Source: an uncultured Brevinema sp. (GTDB lineage Bacteria; Spirochaetota; Brevinematia; Brevinematales; Brevinemataceae). Taken from it: a stretch of 35,031 nucleotides of DNA. The position numbers and the translations under genes were made by a program. The DNA lies in contig CAMQVI010000015.1 of the NCBI GenBank assembly GCA_947038195.1, positions 1 through 35,031 on the forward strand, in the 5' to 3' direction. Of the stretch, positions 1-8,212 are shown in pieces; the first letter of the stretch is position 1; each line of letters begins with the position of its first letter. Under the pieces are notes generated by a model. That model was not told the origin of the DNA, ran no database searches, and saw only the letters and a list, made by a program, of their open reading frames with translations.

Positions 1-2
1 TT

Positions 3-449
3 GGAGTTAATTTGGGTGGATATTTTACGGTTGGAGTGGATAGTTATGGAGAAATAACTAATAGTGTCGATATTCGTAAAACTGCAGGAAAGAGCTCCAT
101 ATCAGTACAAGCTACCTTAAATTATTTCATGGTACCGGCTTATGGTAGCAGAAAAGGAATAGATCACTCTGAATTTAGAGTATTTACATTAAGTTCCTCC
201 TACGACTATGTTTTTAATCCACAATGGTCTTACAAACTAAGATTTGCTTATATGCTAGATAATAATAATCCTGGTGCTTGGGAGAATATTATTCGTATAG
301 AAAATAGAGTAGGCTTTAATTTTAGTAGTTTTTCTTCATGGGTGCAAGCTCGTTATGATAAAAAATTCAAAAATAGTTTTTCAGCCTTTAATCCTGATCT
401 CCATGTATTTAGCTTACAAGCTGGTATAAGTTATAATTTTACACCATAA
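3..449 (+). CDS. C-terminal part of a probable outer-membrane beta-barrel protein (5' end outside the window)
   Basis: The reading frame is open from the first bases of the window, so this is the 3' part of a gene that begins upstream; no start codon should be assigned here. The visible ~148 residues alternate polar and hydrophobic/aromatic residues in short stretches (for example SSYDYVFNPQWSYKLRFAYM and VFSLQAGISYNF at the end), with Asn/Gly-rich turns, as in outer-membrane beta strands. The extreme C-terminus, SYNFTP, carries an aromatic residue close to the end, as barrel proteins usually do. A strong terminator follows 21 bases after the stop. I cannot name a family. Outer-membrane location is inferred from composition and strand pattern only. 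Confidence 0.6.
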   Translation, partial: GVNLGGYFTVGVDSYGEITNSVDIRKTAGKSSISVQATLNYFMVPAYGSRKGIDHSEFRVFTLSSSYDYVFNPQWSYKLRFAYMLDNNNPGAWENIIRIENRVGFNFSSFSSWVQARYDKKFKNSFSAFNPDLHVFSLQAGISYNFTP

Positions 450-470
450 TTATGAAAGAACAAATTAAAA

Positions 471-497
471 AGCCCTTTCTATAGAGAGGGCTTTTTT
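471..497 (+). terminator. Rho-independent terminator of the left-edge beta-barrel gene
   Basis: AGCCCTTTC (471-479) pairs with GAGAGGGCT (484-492) with one G-U pair and a 4-base loop, and is followed by a run of T to 497. It lies 21 bases after the stop at 449. Confidence 0.85.
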
Positions 498-741
498 GAT
501 TGTAATAATTTTTCAAAAAACAATATTAAGGCTACTTTTTATTTCTGTTTATCTTTTAATATGCTCTCTAAAAAAGTCACATCAACAAATATCTAATTTA
601 GCAAAATCAATCTCATAAAATATTAGCCTAAAAATCCTCAATCCCAATTATATAAAAATAATCAAATCAAAAAATCCTCTACTAAAACTTTCTCAAATTT
701 TCAAATGTTTAGAATAGATAAAAATCTAAAATAAGAAAAAT

Positions 742-775
742 AAAAAAATACCTCCCATTTAAGGAAGGTATTTTT
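742..775. terminator. Bidirectional terminator-like hairpin in the convergent gap
   Basis: An A run (742-748) leads into ATACCT with CC, a 6-base loop, and GG with AGGTAT, followed by five T (771-775); one C-A mismatch interrupts the stem. The A and T tails on the two sides let it work in both directions. It is 250 bases beyond the end of the HAD gene on the minus strand and may be that gene's real terminator, giving its mRNA a long 3' untranslated region. Nothing else gene-like is visible from 500 to 1022; the longest open frames there are very short. Confidence 0.55.
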
Positions 776-833
776 AGGATTATTAGTGAATACTTTAATT
801 TGATAAGAAATCTTGGAAAATCGAAAAAAAGCT

Positions 834-947
834 TTCATTAAGTGAGTTTTTCTCTCAAAACAATCATTTTCATGATAAAAACAGTCATTTTAATGACACA
901 TAATGGGTAATTTAAGAATGTTTTAAAGCTAAAACTCATTTAAATGA
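834..947. repeat. Four degenerate palindromic boxes, consensus TCATTTnnATGA
   Basis: Boxes lie at 834-844 (TCATTAAGTGA), 864-875 (TCATTTTCATGA), 885-896 (TCATTTTAATGA, extendable to GTCATTTTAATGAC) and 936-947 (TCATTTAAATGA, a perfect palindrome). Boxes two and three start 21 bases apart; box four starts 51 bases after box three. On the minus strand boxes two to four are each followed by a similar T-rich tail (GTTTT). The stretch lies between two convergent genes, so no promoter is expected there. It may be an intergenic repeat element or the 3' untranslated region of the HAD gene. Confidence 0.5.
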
Positions 948-1022
948 CCTTTTCGCCATTTTTAAATCTTCTATGTTATTCAACGCTATTCAAAAATCAT
1001 GTTAGAGTAGGTATGGGCAGTA

Positions 1023-1901
1023 TTATAATAGATATTCTTCTATAAAATAAGCGACACCATCATCTATATGAGACAAAGTTTGAGCATTAGATACTTTTTT
1101 AACGGTTTTTTGAGCATTATCCATAGCGATACCCCATCCTACCATTTCTAGCATTTCTATGTCGTTAGAATCATCACCAAAGGCGACCACTTCTTCCATA
1201 GAAATATTTTGAGCTTTTAATAGGCGTTCTAGCCCTACACCTTTGTTAACACCTTTTTGCATGATTTCTAAGCATAAAGCGGGGTCATTTTTCTGAGTAG
1301 CATTGTGTAAACCGGGGGTGGTCAAAAACCAAGATAGATCTGCCTTAAAAGCTCTCTTAATGTCCTCGGCCAATTTATAAATAACGTCTTCCGCCCCCAT
1401 AATGAAGAATTTTTGAAAAGAACCTGCTTCAATCTCATCAAAATTTATTTTATAACTTGCTATTTGAGCTCTTTCTAGGTATTGTGAGAGGAGAGCGTGG
1501 TCTCTTTCATAATGAAGATTGTCATCGGAATAAAGAAAAGCTAAAACATCGTGCTTTCTAATGATTTCTACTAGTTTAGGTGCCGTTTCTACTGAGATGT
1601 AGTCAGTATATTCTCTTTGCTCTGTCTTGAAATTCCACACAGATGCTCCGTTGTAGTTAATCATATATTTAGGGAGTCCTATTTGTTTGGCAAAGGACAT
1701 TGCAGTGGCAGTCCCTCGTCCTGTAACGATATAAACCTCTCTTCCTGATGCGATCAAGTCTTTAACTGCTTTTTCTGTTCTAGGGGTGCATATTGCTTTA
1801 TCGTTAATCAAAGTACCATCAATATCAATCGCAACAGCTTTGATTAAGCTGGGATCAAATTTTTTAAGATCCTCTGATAATTTTCTTTTTTTCTGTTCCA
1901 T
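1023..1901 (-). CDS. Cof-type HAD-superfamily sugar-phosphate phosphatase
   Basis: This is a 292-residue haloacid-dehalogenase-fold hydrolase of the Cof/type IIB group, cytosolic enzymes that remove phosphate from small metabolites such as sugar phosphates or flavin-type substrates. Motif I is DIDGTL with the nucleophile D26 and D28; motif II is the Thr of VTGRG (T60); the metal-binding motif IV is GDDSNDIEML near residues 242-251. The cap domain between them fits the family. The frame extends 20 codons further upstream, but I place the start at 1901 because GGAGGG lies 9 bases before that ATG, while the upstream extension contains this ribosome site. It stands alone and divergent from the GHL10 gene. 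The exact substrate cannot be told from sequence. Confidence 0.85.
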   Translation of the reverse strand: MEQKKRKLSEDLKKFDPSLIKAVAIDIDGTLINDKAICTPRTEKAVKDLIASGREVYIVTGRGTATAMSFAKQIGLPKYMINYNGASVWNFKTEQREYTDYISVETAPKLVEIIRKHDVLAFLYSDDNLHYERDHALLSQYLERAQIASYKINFDEIEAGSFQKFFIMGAEDVIYKLAEDIKRAFKADLSWFLTTPGLHNATQKNDPALCLEIMQKGVNKGVGLERLLKAQNISMEEVVAFGDDSNDIEMLEMVGWGIAMDNAQKTVKKVSNAQTLSHIDDGVAYFIEEYLL

Positions 1902-2028
1902 AGCTTGGTACCCTCCATAATAGGTATGTATTAGTATAATACAAGATATAAAATATCGCAAGCCCTAAAGAATTTTTTATTAATACCGTACTAAGTGGGA
2001 TACTTAAATTCTATATCAAGGATATCTT

Positions 2029-3543
2029 ATGAAATTTTTCTTACTGGTGCTTCTCCTATTCCCTCAAAATATCATCGCTCAAGCCCCTAAAAGAGAGCTG
2101 AGAGCGGCGTGGATTGCTACAGTTTTTAATATTGATTGGCCATCTAGTCGAGGACTTTCTGTAAACCAGCAAAAAAAAGAAATGATAGAAATTTTAGATA
2201 CTCTAGAAAATCTAAAGTTCAATGCCGCTATCCTTCAAGTAAAGCCTACATCTGATGCTTTCTATGAGTCTAAATTATCCCCTTGGTCTTACTATCTTAC
2301 AGGAGAACAAGGTAAAAATCCTGGCTATGATCCTTTGAAATTTTTTATAGAAGAAGCTCAAAAAAGAGCCATAGAAACTCATATATGGGTAAATCCTTAC
2401 CGTCTCTTAAATGGGGAAGGCTTAGAAATTATTTCCCCTAAGCATATTGCTCGAAAAAATCCTCATTGGGTGATAGAATATAATGGACGATATTATTTCG
2501 ATCCAGGTAATCCTGAGGTGCAAAATTATGTCACTAAAGAAATATTAGAAATCGTAAACAATTACGATATAGATGCTCTTCACATGGACGATTATTTTTA
2601 TCCTTATAAATCGTATAAAAACGGAAAACTAGTGCATTTTGATGATGATAGCTCTTTTAAGACGTATGGAAAAACTTTTAAAAGTCGTGATGATTGGAGA
2701 AGAGATAATGTAAATACTTTTGTTGAAAAACTGTATAAGAGTATCACTGAAGCATCTCCTCATGTTCAATTAGGAATTAGTCCTTTTGGAGTATGGAGAA
2801 ACAAGTCTAAAGACCCTAGGGGTTCTGAAACAGATGCAGGGCAAACAAACTACGATGATCTTTATGCAGATGTTTTACTGTGGATAGATAAAGGGTGGGT
2901 GCATTATATCTTACCTCAGATTTATTGGCATTTTGATACCAAACCTGCTCCTTATGGGGTACTGGTCAAATGGTGGAGTGATGCCGTAAAAGATAAAGTC
3001 AACTTATTCATAGGCTTAGGTACTTATAAACTAGGGGAGCAAAATTGGCCAGCCTCTCATCTAAAAGAGCAAATAGATTTCGCTAGAAAAGATAAACACG
3101 TAGATGGGGTTTCTTTTTATAGTGCTAAGTGGATTGTTCAAGATACCAAAGGGATTATTGATTATACTAAAAAAGAAATTTTTCCTTATTTTGCCCTCCC
3201 TCCTCAAAATCCCAGAGGGGGACAAAAGCCTTTTAGAGTGGATAATTTTATCTTAAAAGGAAAGACCCTTACATGGGAAAACAATGATGAGAAATTGGCT
3301 CATTATTATACTCTTTATCGCTTTAAAAAAGGGGAGGAACGAGATATAGACAATCCTAAAAATATTATGGGGATAGTCTCTGCTTATAAAAAATTATCCT
3401 TCACGATACCAAATCCTCAAGAAAATGAAACCTACGGTATTGTTACTGTTTCTCGTGCTCATAAAGAAAGTGGGCTTTTCACTTTAGAAGATAGTGAAAT
3501 GATAAAAAGTTTAGAAACCCTAGATACTCTTATTAAAAAATAG
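2029..3543 (+). CDS. Exported GHL10-family (DUF187, YngK-like) glycoside hydrolase-like protein
   Basis: The 504-residue product begins with a hydrophobic signal peptide (about residues 1-19, ending IIAQA). It continues into the GHL10 TIM-barrel domain, recognisable by ELRAAWIATVFNIDWPS, FNAAILQVKPTSDAFY, HIWVNPYR, the acidic motif LHMDDYFYP and LPQIYWHFD. Family members are thought to act on cell-wall or environmental glycans, but the reaction is not established for most. From about residue 385 a proline/glycine stretch leads to a beta-rich tail resembling a fibronectin-III-like module. The start is preceded by AAGGAT. The gene is monocistronic, followed by a strong terminator. Location is probably periplasmic or secreted; no lipobox is visible. 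Confidence 0.85.
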   Translation: MKFFLLVLLLFPQNIIAQAPKRELRAAWIATVFNIDWPSSRGLSVNQQKKEMIEILDTLENLKFNAAILQVKPTSDAFYESKLSPWSYYLTGEQGKNPGYDPLKFFIEEAQKRAIETHIWVNPYRLLNGEGLEIISPKHIARKNPHWVIEYNGRYYFDPGNPEVQNYVTKEILEIVNNYDIDALHMDDYFYPYKSYKNGKLVHFDDDSSFKTYGKTFKSRDDWRRDNVNTFVEKLYKSITEASPHVQLGISPFGVWRNKSKDPRGSETDAGQTNYDDLYADVLLWIDKGWVHYILPQIYWHFDTKPAPYGVLVKWWSDAVKDKVNLFIGLGTYKLGEQNWPASHLKEQIDFARKDKHVDGVSFYSAKWIVQDTKGIIDYTKKEIFPYFALPPQNPRGGQKPFRVDNFILKGKTLTWENNDEKLAHYYTLYRFKKGEERDIDNPKNIMGIVSAYKKLSFTIPNPQENETYGIVTVSRAHKESGLFTLEDSEMIKSLETLDTLIKK

Positions 3544-3633
3544 AATATTCTAATATTTGATGAAAATAGTTACGATATTTAGAGCTTAGGTATTATATTA
3601 GAAGACAATGAAATAGTTAGAAAGTATTCCAAT

Positions 3634-3668
3634 AAAAAAAGACCTATTTTTATAACAGGTCTTTTTTT
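3634..3668. terminator. Bidirectional terminator between the GHL10 gene and tRNA-Thr
   Basis: AAAAAAAGACCT (3634-3645) pairs perfectly with AGGTCTTTTTTT (3657-3668) around an 11-base loop. It can end transcripts of the GHL10 gene on the plus strand and of tRNA-Thr on the minus strand, whose 3' end is only three bases away. Confidence 0.85.
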
Positions 3669-3670
3669 AT

Positions 3671-3743
3671 AGCCTCCTATGGGGATCGAACCCATGGCCT
3701 TCTAATTACGAATCAGACGCTCTACCAACTGAGCTAAAGAGGC
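3671..3743 (-). tRNA. tRNA-Thr, anticodon CGT
   Basis: The 73-base cloverleaf folds fully. The acceptor stem is GCCTCTT with AGGAGGC (one G-U), the D stem GCTC/GAGC, and the anticodon stem TCTGA/TTAGA (one G-U) with loop TTCGTAA, so the anticodon is CGT, which reads ACG. The T arm is ATGGG-TTCGATC-CCCAT and the variable loop has five bases. The discriminator is T, and CCA is not encoded, so it must be added enzymatically. A 6-bp hairpin CACGAT/ATCGTG (3743-3758) sits in the 5' leader and includes tRNA base 1, so it competes with the acceptor stem before 5' processing. The gene is read in the same direction as pgsA. Confidence 0.96.
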
Positions 3744-3764
3744 ACGATTATTATCGTGTTAAAT

Positions 3765-3793
3765 ATTATAGCATACCTAATATAAAATCACAA
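3765..3793 (-). promoter_or_regulatory. Promoter of tRNA-Thr with extended -10
   Basis: On the minus strand the -35 is TTGTGA (3793-3788), the spacer 17 bases, and the -10 TATAAT (3770-3765) preceded by TGC, an extended -10. Transcription would start near 3758, giving a leader of about 15 bases. Confidence 0.65.
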
Positions 3794-3865
3794 TATCTAT
3801 AATAAAATTTATCCCTTCCCAGAACACAACTATTTTATAAGGGTAGGTACGATAAACTCTAGGAG

Positions 3866-4489
3866 CTAAGTTTTCAGCTTTTTATAGAGCATAATAGCAT
3901 AATCTATCCCTGTAATCCCTGTGAAAATAGAAACAAGTATAACAAGATTTCTAGGAAGATAATATAAAAAAGGATTTATTTCTACCCAATATTCCATATA
4001 ATAGATAGACTGTTCGCCATCTAGGTAATAAGTAGTTAAGAGAAAGATAAGAATAAATCCACCTACGATCATTTGTGTAGATGTTTTTATCTTAGCTAGA
4101 GAGCTAGTCTTAAAGGAGATATCTTTTTTAATGGCAAAATTTCTCATCTCTGTTACTAATAAATCTCTCCCAAATATAACAATAAAAGTCCATATAGGGA
4201 TATTCATTTGAGGGATTAGGGTTAATACCAAAAACAAACCCCACACTAAAAATTTATCCATAAGGGGATCCATATAAGCACCCCAGTCAGTCATCTGATT
4301 GAGTTTACGGGCAAGATAACCATCTAAGCAGTCCGTAAGTCCCGCCATAATAAAAGATATGGTTACGAGTAAAAGGGTGCCACCTGTATGCTCTCCAAAA
4401 ATCGGAAGAAGAGGTAAGCAGGATAGAGGAACCATTATAAATCGTGTTAAAGTTATAGCATTAGGGATATTCCAAATAAAAGGGGGCAT
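3866..4489 (-). CDS. pgsA: CDP-diacylglycerol--glycerol-3-phosphate 3-phosphatidyltransferase
   Basis: PgsA is an inner-membrane enzyme that joins CDP-diacylglycerol and glycerol 3-phosphate to give phosphatidylglycerol phosphate, the committed step to phosphatidylglycerol. The CDP-alcohol phosphatidyltransferase signature D-x2-DG-x2-AR-x8-G-x3-D-x3-D is complete: D53, D56, G57, A60, R61, G70, D74 and D78. Several hydrophobic helices surround it, and the length (207 residues) is normal. Its start lies 3 bases after the rimO stop, so the two genes form one operon with rimO first. No terminator is seen between pgsA and the downstream tRNA-Thr, so readthrough into the tRNA is possible. A related CDP-alcohol transferase is the only alternative; the N-terminal IPNAITLTRF fits PgsA best. 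Confidence 0.92.
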   Translation of the reverse strand: MPPFIWNIPNAITLTRFIMVPLSCLPLLPIFGEHTGGTLLLVTISFIMAGLTDCLDGYLARKLNQMTDWGAYMDPLMDKFLVWGLFLVLTLIPQMNIPIWTFIVIFGRDLLVTEMRNFAIKKDISFKTSSLAKIKTSTQMIVGGFILIFLLTTYYLDGEQSIYYMEYWVEINPFLYYLPRNLVILVSIFTGITGIDYAIMLYKKLKT

Positions 4490-4492
4490 TTT

Positions 4493-5833
4493 TTAAACCT
4501 CTCTGATAAAGACAGCATCAAGATCGTGGTCATCAGAACCAACAATCTCTACTTCTGCCATTTCTATTAAATCTATAGGATAATCTTTAGGGACGCGTAC
4601 TCTCACAATACCGTCTATTTCTGGGGCATCATATTCAGATCTCATGAGCATAATTCTAGCGTCAGGGGACTCTTCTGAGATTCCTTCCCCTATACAAATT
4701 AGCTTTTTACCTATATGTCTTTTCAATCTATCTGTAGAGATAGATTGTTGGACACCAGCCCAGAGGGTAACTCTATCTTGGGCAATTTGTTTAGAGATCT
4801 GGTCTCCCATGGTATAAGATTTAGTATCCTCTTCATGGGAATAGGCAAAAAATCCCACTCTATCGGCTTGGACTTCTTGTAAAAAGCGAGCAACTTCTTT
4901 AACATCTTCGTTTGTTTCTCCAGGGTAACCAGCAATAAAAGAAGTCCTAATAGCGAGTTCTGGGTTAGCTGATCTCATATCGCTAAATAATTGAGCCATA
5001 GTATCATAATTTCCAGGTCTATTCATCGATTTTAGAACATTTCCTGATACATGCTGAAGGGGAACATCTATATAGTTACAAAAAACAGACGATTCTTTAT
5101 AGAGCTGAGCAAGGTCTATGAGCATAGGGTCAGGGAATAGGTATTGTACTCTAATCCAATCAAATCCTATCTTTTCTAATTTTTGTAATAAAGGGAGTAG
5201 GCGACGGGTCTTATCAATATCTAGTCCATAATTAACAGGGTCTTGGGTAATAACAATAAGCTCTCTTATTCCTTGATCTAAAAGCATTTTAGCTTCGTCT
5301 ATAATTTCTTGTTCTAGGCGACTACGTTGCGTACCCCTCATTAAAGGAATAGCACAAAAACCACAGGATCGGTTGCACCCTTCGCCTATTTTAATCCAAG
5401 CGTGTTTAAAGCCTGAAAATAAAAGAGATCTATTACTTTGAGTGGTGTCTTTGTATTCTCCTTGATCGAGCATAGATTTATTTTTACGTTGTATAAAAAT
5501 ATCTGTGATTTTAGAAGGGTCTTTGACTCCTATAAAAGCATCTATTTCAGGAATTTCTTGTTTTAACTGTTCGTGATAGCGAGCCACCATACACCCTGAA
5601 ACAGCAAGAATAAGATCAGGATTGTCTTCTTTAAGGGCAGCGTGGGAAAGGATAGCATTGATTGATTCTTCTTTGGCTGACTCGATAAACCCGCAAGTAT
5701 TTACAATAATAGCATCCGCCTCTTCGGGATCCATCACCGCTATATGTTCCCCACTTTCAAAAAGGTGAGCACACATTTTTTCGGCATCCACAAGTGCTTT
5801 GGGACACCCTAAAGCATCGAAATATATCTTCAT
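4493..5833 (-). CDS. rimO: Ribosomal protein S12 (uS12) methylthiotransferase RimO
   Basis: RimO is a radical-SAM enzyme that methylthiolates a conserved aspartate of ribosomal protein S12. The 446 residues show the three expected domains. The N-terminal MTTase domain has Fe-S cysteines C10 (LGCPK), C47 (VNTCGF) and C81 (VSGCMV). The radical-SAM core has the CxxxCxxC cluster motif C153, C157, C160 (CNRSCGFC), and a TRAM-like RNA-binding domain occupies roughly the last 65 residues. LGCPKALVDAEKM at the N-terminus separates RimO from the tRNA enzyme MiaB; the usual Asn after LGCPK is Ala here. AGGA lies 7 bases before the ATG. It heads the rimO-pgsA operon and is separated from rodZ by a terminator. 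Confidence 0.94.
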   Translation of the reverse strand: MKIYFDALGCPKALVDAEKMCAHLFESGEHIAVMDPEEADAIIVNTCGFIESAKEESINAILSHAALKEDNPDLILAVSGCMVARYHEQLKQEIPEIDAFIGVKDPSKITDIFIQRKNKSMLDQGEYKDTTQSNRSLLFSGFKHAWIKIGEGCNRSCGFCAIPLMRGTQRSRLEQEIIDEAKMLLDQGIRELIVITQDPVNYGLDIDKTRRLLPLLQKLEKIGFDWIRVQYLFPDPMLIDLAQLYKESSVFCNYIDVPLQHVSGNVLKSMNRPGNYDTMAQLFSDMRSANPELAIRTSFIAGYPGETNEDVKEVARFLQEVQADRVGFFAYSHEEDTKSYTMGDQISKQIAQDRVTLWAGVQQSISTDRLKRHIGKKLICIGEGISEESPDARIMLMRSEYDAPEIDGIVRVRVPKDYPIDLIEMAEVEIVGSDDHDLDAVFIREV

Positions 5834-5850
5834 AATTTTTTCCTAATTAA

Positions 5851-5890
5851 CAATAAAAAATACTCACACATTTTCTGCGTGAGTATTATT
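5851..5890 (-). terminator. Terminator of rodZ
   Basis: AATACTCAC (5859-5867) pairs with GTGAGTATT (5879-5887), with two further pairs after one mismatch. On the minus strand the hairpin is followed by a T run (complement of 5855-5860). It separates rodZ from rimO-pgsA, although some readthrough could feed the downstream operon. Confidence 0.75.
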
Positions 5891-5938
5891 TTACAACATT
5901 TCAAGCTAATAGTCAATATCTTATGGGGAAGTCCCTAG

Positions 5939-7027
5939 TTATTTTAATTGAGCTCTGTAGAGAATAATTTTTTCTCCATTAGGCTTTTTATAAAAGATAG
6001 ATTGGGAGCTTTCTCCTGTGGTACCACCACGAATTACATTAGTAAATTGAGGGGAGGTAATCGTCACAACCCCAGCATTACCAACAAGTAGCCTTACCCC
6101 ATCAATAAATTTAAATTTCAAGGATGCTCCAGCATTAAGAACCTGTTGGATTTCTTGCTCTTTATCAGCTTGATAGGCGATCCATACAGGTTTTTCCGTA
6201 GTAACAGTAAAGTTAAAAGAAGTTATCTGACTTGCGTCAGTAATAGGGACTTCGTTACGTATAGAGTCTTTATAAGGGCTTATATCAAATTTACTATTAG
6301 CATTAGCTTGTATGATAAAAGAAATCGAAACCGTATTACGAGTAATATCTAGAATCTCCACTGCTAAATTATCGAGACCTATACTACCCAAATCGACATT
6401 GAGTACAGCACCAGCTTTATAAGTGTATTCGTTTTGTCCTAAACGAAATTTTATTTGATTGTCGGAAGAGCCATGTCCTAGGAAAATAATACTATTTTTT
6501 GTGCTATCATTTTCATTGAGGTGTACAGTATCACTTATACCCACATCAAACTTATTATTAGCTTCAAGGGTATTTATATCAATCGATAATTCTTTAGGGA
6601 TCTTAGTATCATAATTGCCAGGTGTGATGTTCCTAGGATCTGAATTATTGTAAAAGATCACTCCTACAATACTTAATGCCAATACTATGGGAACAATGAG
6701 TAAAAGTAATTTGATATTTTTTTTAAAGAAATTATCGGGCTTGTGAATATTGTAAAAAGCTTCTAAAGGAACTTCTTTTTCTCTATCAATAGCTCTGTAA
6801 TACATGGAAAGCACATAGTCTTTATCTAGCTCCAATACCTCAATGTAAGAGGATAAAAACCCTAGAACATACATCTCAGCAGGAAAAAATCCGTATTCAT
6901 CAGTTTCTAATGCTTCAATATATTTTTTAGCTATGTTTGTTTCTGCGGCGGCTTCATTTATCGTCAACCCTTTAGCTTCTCTTTGCGTTTTCAGGTATTC
7001 CCCCAAAGACTGCATTGAATAATCCAT
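5939..7027 (-). CDS. rodZ: RodZ-like cytoskeletal helix-turn-helix membrane protein
   Basis: RodZ links the MreB filament to the cell-wall elongation machinery. The 362-residue protein has the typical order. A cytoplasmic HTH_25 domain comes first (about residues 5-75; LGEYLKTQREAKGLTINEAA, then IAKKYIEALE and FPAEMYVLGFLSSY), then a basic juxtamembrane stretch (KPDNFFKKNIK), one membrane segment (about 105-127), and a periplasmic part whose last ~80 residues are a DUF4115-like beta domain. I kept the first ATG at 7027 because GAGGGG lies 5 bases before it; an internal ATG four codons on is less well placed. It has its own promoter and terminator and is not linked to the mreBCD genes 13 kb away. 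Xre-type regulators lack the membrane segment, so RodZ is the better call. Confidence 0.88.
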   Translation of the reverse strand: MDYSMQSLGEYLKTQREAKGLTINEAAAETNIAKKYIEALETDEYGFFPAEMYVLGFLSSYIEVLELDKDYVLSMYYRAIDREKEVPLEAFYNIHKPDNFFKKNIKLLLLIVPIVLALSIVGVIFYNNSDPRNITPGNYDTKIPKELSIDINTLEANNKFDVGISDTVHLNENDSTKNSIIFLGHGSSDNQIKFRLGQNEYTYKAGAVLNVDLGSIGLDNLAVEILDITRNTVSISFIIQANANSKFDISPYKDSIRNEVPITDASQITSFNFTVTTEKPVWIAYQADKEQEIQQVLNAGASLKFKFIDGVRLLVGNAGVVTITSPQFTNVIRGGTTGESSQSIFYKKPNGEKIILYRAQLK

Positions 7028-7076
7028 ATGTGCCCCTCACTAATAAAAAATGTGTACTATAAAGTATGCTATCATA

Positions 7077-7105
7077 ATTATACAATAAAAACAACTTTTT
7101 ATCAA
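7077..7105 (-). promoter_or_regulatory. Promoter of rodZ
   Basis: On the minus strand a -35 TTGATA (7105-7100; five of six consensus bases) is separated by 17 bases from a perfect -10 TATAAT (7082-7077), and A/T tracts lie upstream. The predicted start is near 7070, leaving a leader of about 43 bases before the rodZ ATG. Confidence 0.7.
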
Positions 7106-7217
7106 AGTTTTTTTATTTTAATATATAATATATACTAAAACGGTAATATATACTTAAAAAAGTAGAAATAATATATAATATGTAGTATAATGAATAAAAT
7201 AATTTTAGGAATCGGCT

Positions 7218-7715
7218 ATGAATATATACCTTTCTCCCTTATTACTTCTTATGGCGCTTGGTGCTTGTGTTAAAAACGAGAGTGCCTCTTTAACTGACTT
7301 AGATGATAGTAGTCCCTTTGCTTTAGAAGCCAATGACACAGTACTAACTCAAGATAATATTCTTAGCGATAATGAATATTACCTTACAGAAGAAAAATTA
7401 TCTCAAATTATTGATTTTGAATTAGGGGATACAATATCCTTAGATAATCCCATGCGCTTTTTACAGATATCTATTTTATTTACCTTGGAACAAAATTCTA
7501 ATTATTACTATATCGCTCAAAAACAAAAAAATGATGAAGAAGTTAGTGATTTCCTTAATCAAAAAAGAGAAAGTTTTTATAAAAACCTTGGAATCACAGA
7601 AGAAGCGTATATTAATTATGGTATTGCCCATGCTGAGGAAATTCAAGAATTTTTAGCTACCAATGAGGAATTCTCAATTGCATACGAGCTTTCTCAATCA
7701 CAAGTTACCGACTAA
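7218..7715 (+). CDS. Small acidic lipoprotein of unknown function
   Basis: The 165-residue product starts with a lipoprotein signal: hydrophobic MNIYLSPLLLLMA followed by the lipobox LGAC (C17). The mature protein is acidic, with a low-complexity Asp/Ser linker (about 24-45). A helical region then contains LTEEKLSQIIDFELGD, FLNQKRESFYKNLGIT and EEAYINYGIAHAEEIQEFL. The pattern loosely recalls the N-terminal helical domain of SurA-type chaperones, but I do not recognise a family. AGGA lies 6 bases upstream of the ATG. The upstream gap is very AT-rich with several TATAAT-like hexamers and no convincing -35. It lies 81 bases before exbD, which has a promoter of its own, so co-transcription is possible but not required. 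Confidence 0.8.
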   Translation: MNIYLSPLLLLMALGACVKNESASLTDLDDSSPFALEANDTVLTQDNILSDNEYYLTEEKLSQIIDFELGDTISLDNPMRFLQISILFTLEQNSNYYYIAQKQKNDEEVSDFLNQKRESFYKNLGITEEAYINYGIAHAEEIQEFLATNEEFSIAYELSQSQVTD

Positions 7716-7736
7716 ATAATTCTTCTAGCCTATTTC

Positions 7737-7765
7737 TTGAAAAATTTAGAATAATCCCTTATTAT
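7737..7765 (+). promoter_or_regulatory. Promoter upstream of exbD-tonB-addB
   Basis: TTGAAA (7737-7742; five of six -35 bases), a 17-base spacer and TATTAT (7760-7765; five of six -10 bases) precede exbD. The start of transcription would be about 25 bases before the GTG start codon. Confidence 0.5.
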
Positions 7766-7796
7766 ATTATTATAACTATTATAAAAGGAGCATCAT

Positions 7797-8204
7797 GTGT
7801 TTTCTAAATACAGATCCAAACGAGCCGTGTCTGCTGATATTAATATGGCTCCTATGATAGATATTGTCTTTCAACTATTGACTTTTTTTATGATTACGTC
7901 TACCGTTATCCAAACTTCTTCTATTAATGTTGATCTCCCCGAAGCTAAAACTTCTGATAGTGTTCAACAACAAGAACATATTGTAACTCTTTATAAAAAT
8001 GGAACACTCTCTTGGAATGAAGAAAAATTGTCTATGGAAGAATTACCTTCAAAACTTCAAGAATTAAAAACACAAGACCCCAATGCTACCTTAGTTATAC
8101 AAGGTGATGAAGGGATATCTTATGGGTCTCTTATTGAGATTATGGATCAAGCTCGCACAGCGGGGCTTACGAAATTAAGTCTTGCAACTGTTCTCAAACA
8201 ATAG
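7797..8204 (+). CDS. exbD: ExbD/TolR-family proton-channel subunit
   Basis: ExbD with ExbB forms the proton-driven inner-membrane motor that energises TonB. The 135-residue protein has a short basic cytoplasmic N-terminus (SKYRSKR), the family signature INMAPMIDIVFQLLTFFM with the proton-carrying aspartate D22 at the start of the single membrane helix (about 19-38), and a periplasmic domain. The start is GTG at 7797, the only non-ATG start I assign here: GGAG lies 6 bases before it, and the ATG two bases earlier (7795) is out of frame. tonB follows 8 bases after the stop. No exbB/tolQ gene is in the window, although the motor needs one; it must be elsewhere. TolR is possible, but the adjacent tonB favours ExbD. 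Confidence 0.87.
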   Translation: MFSKYRSKRAVSADINMAPMIDIVFQLLTFFMITSTVIQTSSINVDLPEAKTSDSVQQQEHIVTLYKNGTLSWNEEKLSMEELPSKLQELKTQDPNATLVIQGDEGISYGSLIEIMDQARTAGLTKLSLATVLKQ

Positions 8205-8212
8205 GTGGTAGG

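Noticed and set aside
1902-1961. 20-codon N-terminal extension of the HAD gene
   Set aside because: The extension spans the ribosome-binding site of the internal ATG, and HAD proteins of this group do not need it.
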